From assembly GCF_000420245.1 (NCBI RefSeq), contig NZ_ATUO01000015.1:1-37714 (forward strand): 37,714 nucleotides of DNA, in the 5' to 3' direction. A program made the translations under genes and the position numbers. This DNA is from Psychromonas hadalis ATCC BAA-638 (GTDB lineage Bacteria > Pseudomonadota > Gammaproteobacteria > Enterobacterales > Psychromonadaceae). Position 1 is the first letter of the stretch, and each line of letters opens with the position of its first letter. The notes beneath the pieces are model-generated. The model did no database searches, had not been told where the DNA came from, and saw nothing but the letters and a program-made list of their open reading frames with translations. This document shows, in pieces, positions 34,112 through 37,714 of this stretch.

Positions 34112-35491
34112 TTAACTTAGGCTATCAACTAAGTCATCATAAAACTTGGTATCCATAAAATTACCAATGCTCAAATGGCGTGCACTGGGTAGCTTTAATT
34201 TAGCACGTGCTGATAACTCCTGTTGCGTAATAACAATATCGGCATCAGTCAAATCATTGATGGCAGCATTGGTGACATTAATATTTAACCCGGCTTTTTC
34301 AATTTTTCCACGTAAGACCGTTGCGCCCATTGCCGACGAGCCCATCCCCGCATCACAAGCAACCACGATAGATTTCACTACTGTATTCGCCATGACAGGA
34401 ACCTGACCTTTTGACTCCGCTTTGTTAGCATCAACCAGTGCAGAAGCAGCCGCCAGATCATCTGTTTCAGAGGCATCATTGCGGATGATAATGCTCGCAA
34501 CGATAAATGAAGTGGTCGTCGCAACCGCAATTGAACCTAATGTTAATAAAATGCCCATGCCGCTCGTTGACATAAGTACCAGTGCAAACACAGAGCCTGG
34601 CGATGGTGGACCAACTAACGCATTACCTGTCACCATATTAAATGCCACACCTGCCATACCACCCGCAATGACAGCAATAATTAAACGTGGTTTCATCAAA
34701 ATGTAAGGAAAGTAAATTTCGTGGATGCCACCAAAGAAGTGAATAATTGACGCACCGTATGCTGATTTTTGCGCAGCGCCTTTACCCATGAACATGTAAG
34801 CAAGCAAGATGCCTAAACCAGGCCCAGGGTTTGTTTCGATAAGGTAATAAATTGAAGATCCAATTTCCGCTGACTGTTCAGCACCAAGTGGCGTGAAGAC
34901 ACCATGGTTGATGGCATTATTAAGAAAGAGAATTTTTGCAGGTTCAACAATAATAGAAACAAGTGGTAATAATGATTGCTCTACAATCCAAGCAACCCCA
35001 TCACCTAACGCAGTAGTAACAACAGAAACAATAGGGCCAACAACGACATAAGCAAGTAGCGCAGTGATCATGCCAATAATACCCAGCGAAAAGTTATTCA
35101 CCAGCATTTCAAAACCGGGTTTAATTTTACCGTGCACCATGTTGTCGAATTTAGCAATCGCAATACCACCTAACGGCCCTGCAATCATCGCCCCCATAAA
35201 CATCGGAATCTCAGTCCCAACAATCACCCCCATCGTAGTGATAGCGCCCGCGACTGCACCACGCTCACCACCGACCATTTTACCGCCGGTATAACCAATC
35301 AATAAGGGCAAAAGGTATTTAATCATTGGACCCACAAGTTCCGCTAAACTTGCGTTGGGTAACCACCCCGTTGGAATGAACAATGCAGTGATCAAACCCC
35401 AAGCAATAAATGCCCCGATGTTTGGCATCACCATACCACTTAAAAAACGACCCATTGACTGTACGCCAACCTTCAAATTAATTGCAGGCAT
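34112..35491 (-). CDS. PTS EIICB component, mannitol type
   Basis: A 459-residue permease. The EIIC membrane domain occupies about residues 1-340, with family segments MGRFLSGMVMPNIGAFIAWG, GGKMVGGERGAVAGAITTMG, GTEIPMFMGAMI, and HFFGGIHEIYFPYILMKPRL containing the GIHE substrate motif. The EIIB domain follows, with the phosphorylated cysteine in VVACDAGMGSSAMGA (C379). The C-terminal EIIA domain of MtlA is missing, as in CmtA; a separate EIIA is encoded 15 bp upstream. ATG at 35491 is chosen over GTG at 35494 for its spacing from GGAGA. A hexitol such as mannitol is the likely substrate, but related polyols or ketoses are possible because neighbours are SorE- and FruK-like. Confidence 0.93.
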   Translation of the reverse strand: MPAINLKVGVQSMGRFLSGMVMPNIGAFIAWGLITALFIPTGWLPNASLAELVGPMIKYLLPLLIGYTGGKMVGGERGAVAGAITTMGVIVGTEIPMFMGAMIAGPLGGIAIAKFDNMVHGKIKPGFEMLVNNFSLGIIGMITALLAYVVVGPIVSVVTTALGDGVAWIVEQSLLPLVSIIVEPAKILFLNNAINHGVFTPLGAEQSAEIGSSIYYLIETNPGPGLGILLAYMFMGKGAAQKSAYGASIIHFFGGIHEIYFPYILMKPRLIIAVIAGGMAGVAFNMVTGNALVGPPSPGSVFALVLMSTSGMGILLTLGSIAVATTTSFIVASIIIRNDASETDDLAAASALVDANKAESKGQVPVMANTVVKSIVVACDAGMGSSAMGATVLRGKIEKAGLNINVTNAAINDLTDADIVITQQELSARAKLKLPSARHLSIGNFMDTKFYDDLVDSLS

Positions 35492-35506
35492 CACCTATCT
35501 CCTTGA

Positions 35507-35995
35507 TTATATAATTACGCTAAAATTGGACTGGAAGGCTGCTTGCAAACTATTCAGTATTTGTTGCTGATCGCTTGTGGTTAGCCATAAATCCATGATT
35601 ACTGTATCGCTCATTAATTGAGCTATTGATGAAAAAATATAAGACTGTGATTGCCTTATTTTTTGTAAATCATCTTGCATAGGAACGCAGAGTAAAAAAA
35701 TAATACGTACATCTTGATCGTCTCCCCCCCAAGTAAAGTCTTCGCTTTTAATACGTACAAAACTCAGCGTGGGTTCCGATATTGAACGTGTAATAACATG
35801 AGGAATTGCGACCTGTTGACCCGCAAAAGTACTGACTATATCCTCACGTTTAATGATATCTGCATAAAGACCGCTTGGATCTTGGGTTTTTCTAAGCAGG
35901 AACAATTGTGCGCAAATGCTATACAAAGCATCAACTCTTGAGTCCGCCTCTAAATCCAAAATAACGGTGTCTATGGTGATCAGATTTTCATTCAT
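35507..35995 (-). CDS. PTS EIIA component, mannitol/fructose type
   Basis: A 162-residue soluble phosphocarrier of the PtsN/MtlF/CmtB fold. The active-site histidine lies in QQVAIPHVITRS (H66), with preceding REDIVSTFAGQQ as expected for the family. It would take phosphate from a HPr domain and pass it to the EIIB cysteine of the next gene. The ATG at 35995 has GAGGTAAC just upstream, whereas the longer frame from 36037 has no ribosome site, so the short form is annotated. It is the first gene of the PTS operon. The fused protein downstream contains a second EIIA of the same type, so the operon has two. Confidence 0.9.
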   Translation of the reverse strand: MNENLITIDTVILDLEADSRVDALYSICAQLFLLRKTQDPSGLYADIIKREDIVSTFAGQQVAIPHVITRSISEPTLSFVRIKSEDFTWGGDDQDVRIIFLLCVPMQDDLQKIRQSQSYIFSSIAQLMSDTVIMDLWLTTSDQQQILNSLQAAFQSNFSVII

Positions 35996-36138
35996 TTTTG
36001 TTACCTCTGTGAAACATGTACTGAGTATATGAGGCAATTATTTTTAGTCAAAAGCACTGATTGGAAATGACGTCAAATAGTGAAAGGTTGTTATCCAGTT
36101 GTTAACCAGACGCCAAACTGCGCAACTACAATCATAAT

Positions 36139-36207
36139 CAATCAAATACAATCAAAAGTTATGTGATTTCAGTCACTTTTTACAAAAACCAATCAACTAT
36201 AATCAAA
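36139..36207. promoter_or_regulatory. Divergent PTS/regulator promoter: direct-repeat operators and CRP site
   Basis: CAATCAAATACAATCAAA (36139-36156) and CAATCAACTATAATCAAA (36190-36207) are 18-bp direct repeats with two mismatches, built of CAATCAAA-like units as expected for a DeoR-family operator. Between them TGTGATTTCAGTCACT (36162-36177) fits the CRP consensus. The arrangement implies catabolite activation plus local repression of the PTS operon and of the regulator gene. Confidence 0.8.
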
Positions 36208-36235
36208 TTCCTTCTTTCTAATAATAGGTTTTCAG

Positions 36236-37003
36236 ATGACTGCCAAGGCTCGTCAGCATAAAATAATAGCGTATTTAAAAGAGAACTCATTTGCGAGTGT
36301 GCAGCAATTGACTGACATCGCGCAATGCTCTCCTGCGACGGTGAGGCGTGACATTATTGACCTTGATGGAGAGGGTAAATTAAAAAAAATTCGTAACGGC
36401 GCAGAGAAAATACTCGCGCCAAGTACAGATCCTTCCATTGGCATGGCAGGATTTTATCCTAACATTTCAGATTACCGCAATTATGAAGAGTCAGATCTGA
36501 TTGCTCAAAAAGCCGTTGAACTGTGTGAGGTCAGAGATAATATTTTTGTGGGCGAAGGACAAATCCCCTTTCTCTTGGGAAAATATTTAGTGGGCAGTAA
36601 TATCCATGTGTTTTCCAACTATTTACCCTTACTGAGTTATCTGATTATCGAAGATTATCCTCACTTAGTAGTATTAGGTGGGCAATATATTAAAAGCCAA
36701 AACATGCTGGTTTCACCAGAGCCACATGTAACTTACCAAGGTCGATATTTAATTGTTGGGGGCGATGGTTTAACGGAAGCAGGGTTAACCAAATCAGCGG
36801 TATTAACCTTTATGGAAGAGAAGAAAATGCTCCAATATGCAGATAAAGTCGTCGCGCTAGTGGAATCAGAAAAAGTCGGTGTATTTGGTGGCGTTGGATT
36901 ATTTACCTTAGATCAAATTGATATCGTGATCACAGGTAAAAATGCCAATCCAACCATTATAGATCTACTGATTGCGAAAAACATTCAAGTGTACTTAGTC
37001 TGA
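36236..37003 (+). CDS. DeoR-family repressor, UlaR-like
   Basis: A 255-residue regulator. The N-terminal winged helix-turn-helix (residues about 5-55) carries SPATVRRDIIDLDGEGKLKK, the DeoR-family recognition helix and wing. A sugar-phosphate-binding DeoR C-terminal domain follows from about 80 to 250. Close likeness to E. coli UlaR is seen in KLKKIRNGAE, NYLPLLSYLI, VLGGQYIKSQ and QIDIVITGKNANP; UlaR itself controls L-ascorbate use. Here the linked transporter is mannitol-type rather than ascorbate-type, so only the regulator class is inferred. It is divergent from the PTS operon across a gap with paired CAATCAAA repeats, its probable operator. The inducer should be a sugar or polyol phosphate. 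Confidence 0.88.
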   Translation: MTAKARQHKIIAYLKENSFASVQQLTDIAQCSPATVRRDIIDLDGEGKLKKIRNGAEKILAPSTDPSIGMAGFYPNISDYRNYEESDLIAQKAVELCEVRDNIFVGEGQIPFLLGKYLVGSNIHVFSNYLPLLSYLIIEDYPHLVVLGGQYIKSQNMLVSPEPHVTYQGRYLIVGGDGLTEAGLTKSAVLTFMEEKKMLQYADKVVALVESEKVGVFGGVGLFTLDQIDIVITGKNANPTIIDLLIAKNIQVYLV

Positions 37004-37012
37004 GAGCTTTCT

Positions 37013-37091
37013 TGGTGGCCGAAGAAGCAGCCACCAGCAACACTTAACCATCATGTATCCCTCCATATTCGGAATAGGAACACAATCAAAA
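37013..37091 (+). promoter_or_regulatory. Hairpin and CAATCAAA operator-like site before the last gene
   Basis: TGGTGGC (37013-37019) pairs with GCCACCA (37030-37036), a possible terminator of the regulator gene without a T-run. ACAATCAAAA at 37082-37091 repeats exactly the core of the operator at 36148-36157, suggesting that the next gene belongs to the same regulon. Confidence 0.45.
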
Positions 37092-37141
37092 CAAACTTAA
37101 TTTAACTTAACTTACAGCCAATAATTCACAAAAAGGTAACT

Positions 37142-37333
37142 ATGAATACAGAAGCACTGATCATCGACTATTACACCGATATTTTTGGTGATGTTGCCAC
37201 AAAAATGGAAACACAGTGGCAAGAAAAAGGCGCTTATTTCGGTTTTGCAGAGCATCTACAACATGCGGCCACTCAATTTGAACATGCACCCGTGCATAAT
37301 CTGAAGTGCGCCCTAAAACATCTATACCCATGA
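37142..37333 (+). CDS. Short unknown ORF, probably interrupted
   Basis: A 63-residue frame with a good ribosome site (AAAAGGTAACT) and an operator-like CAATCAAA motif upstream. The product MNTEALIIDYYTDIFGDVAT onward is mostly helical and acidic; I do not recognise it. The last codons (CTA TAC CCA TGA) belong to the 76-bp duplicated segment that leads into the IS630-type transposase. The natural gene therefore probably ran further and was cut by the insertion. By position and operator it may have been a metabolic gene of the PTS regulon, but this is only inference. Confidence 0.5.
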   Translation: MNTEALIIDYYTDIFGDVATKMETQWQEKGAYFGFAEHLQHAATQFEHAPVHNLKCALKHLYP

Positions 37334-37478
37334 TCTTTGAAAAGACTTCTCATTTAGGAAAATTAAGTTGAAATTTAAATTTAAAAGATCAAACTGTCTA
37401 TACCCATGATCTTTGAAAAGACTTCTCATTTAGGAAAATTAAGTTGAAATTTAAATTTAAAAGATCAAACTGTCTATA
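37321..37478. repeat. Perfect 76-bp tandem duplication at the IS boundary
   Basis: Two identical 76-bp units lie at 37321-37396 and 37397-37472, followed by a further TCTATA. Each unit contains an 8-bp inverted repeat TGATCTTT/AAAGATCA (37331-37338 and 37384-37391 in the first). The unit ends where the transposase frame begins, so it is probably the left end of the element duplicated in place. The TA-rich junctions suit IS630-family targeting of TA. Confidence 0.85.
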
Positions 37479-37714
37479 TGCAAATATCATTATCCTATCA
37501 GCAAAAAAAGATTTTAGAATCTCGCCATAAAATGAGCAGGGATAAGCGCGAGTGCGATAGAATAAAAGCGATTTTATTATCTGCTGAAGGTTGGTCTGAG
37601 GAGTTAATATCTCAGGCGCTACGAAAACACAAAACAAGTATTACTCGACATTTAAATGATTATGTCACCAGTCAAAAAATAACATCGGATAATGGTGGTT
37701 CTGAGGGCTACCTT
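37478..37714 (+). mobile_element. IS630-type transposase, N-terminal part (cut by window end)
   Basis: An open frame of 79 codons from the ATG at 37478 to the window edge. It reads MQISLSYQQKKILESRHKMS, then RDKRECDRIKAILLSAEGWS and EELISQALRKHKTSITRHLNDY. This is the helix-turn-helix DNA-binding head found at the N-terminus of IS630/Tc1-type transposases, with the typical R.K.R...RI.A.LL...GWS pattern and a following GG.E.YL. The catalytic DDE domain would lie outside the window, so whether the copy is intact is unknown. Confidence 0.8.

Noticed and set aside
37398-37637. Minus-strand 79-residue ORF at the right edge
   Set aside because: It overlaps the duplicated segment and the IS630-type transposase head, which is a much better coding call.

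Overview
The window is AT-rich chromosomal DNA from a marine, facultatively anaerobic gammaproteobacterium. A Psychromonas-like organism is my best guess; Moritella, Shewanella or Vibrio relatives are possible. The guess rests on E. coli-like gene pairs (xerD/fldB, focA-pflB-pflA, yfbV/ackA-pta), FNR-, CRP- and Fur-type operators, GlyGly-CTERM sorting tails and an ATACCAAT-ended MITE-like repeat. I ran no database search. Region 1 (1-13474) is an accessory iron-linked locus. A Crp/Fnr-family regulator lacking the N-terminal FNR cysteine cluster diverges from a small CopD-like membrane protein. Then come four secreted proteins that share one domain I do not recognise: two stand-alone copies (1890-2438, 2704-3204) and two longer forms (3286-4884, 7018-8394) with calcium-type Asp-rich repeats and a GlyGly-CTERM-like tail. 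A TonB-dependent receptor (4884-7007) sits between the two long forms. Three promoters here carry the same palindrome (TTGAYAAATGTCAT) followed by a near-consensus Fur box. A convergent ABC exporter and a Fur-boxed TonB receptor/HmuY-type lipoprotein pair complete the locus. It looks like a two-receptor iron or haem acquisition island controlled by iron and by a second Crp/Fnr signal, and it is the best candidate here for an undescribed system. Region 2 (13475-17830) is housekeeping: xerD with an 85-bp tandem duplication of its 3' end, fldB, a DUF3360-type membrane transporter behind an FNR-like box, and a GcvR-like ACT-domain protein. Region 3 (17831-27484) is the anaerobic pyruvate-to-formate/acetate module: focA, pflB and pflA, then rlmA and yfbV, then ackA-pta. 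The focA promoter has a perfect FNR box. The focA and ackA promoters also share a 15-bp palindrome (TGTAATNNNATTACA) that suggests a common, unidentified regulator. Region 4 (27485-37714) is a sugar or hexitol phosphotransferase operon on the minus strand: EIIA, mannitol-type EIICB, a fused EIIA-HPr-EI protein, a SorE-like dehydrogenase with an inserted domain, and 1-phosphofructokinase. It is followed by a frameshifted fructose-1,6-bisphosphatase. A UlaR-like DeoR-family regulator is divergent, with CRP and direct-repeat operators between. The right edge holds a short gene remnant, a perfect 76-bp tandem duplication and the start of an IS630-type transposase cut by the window end.
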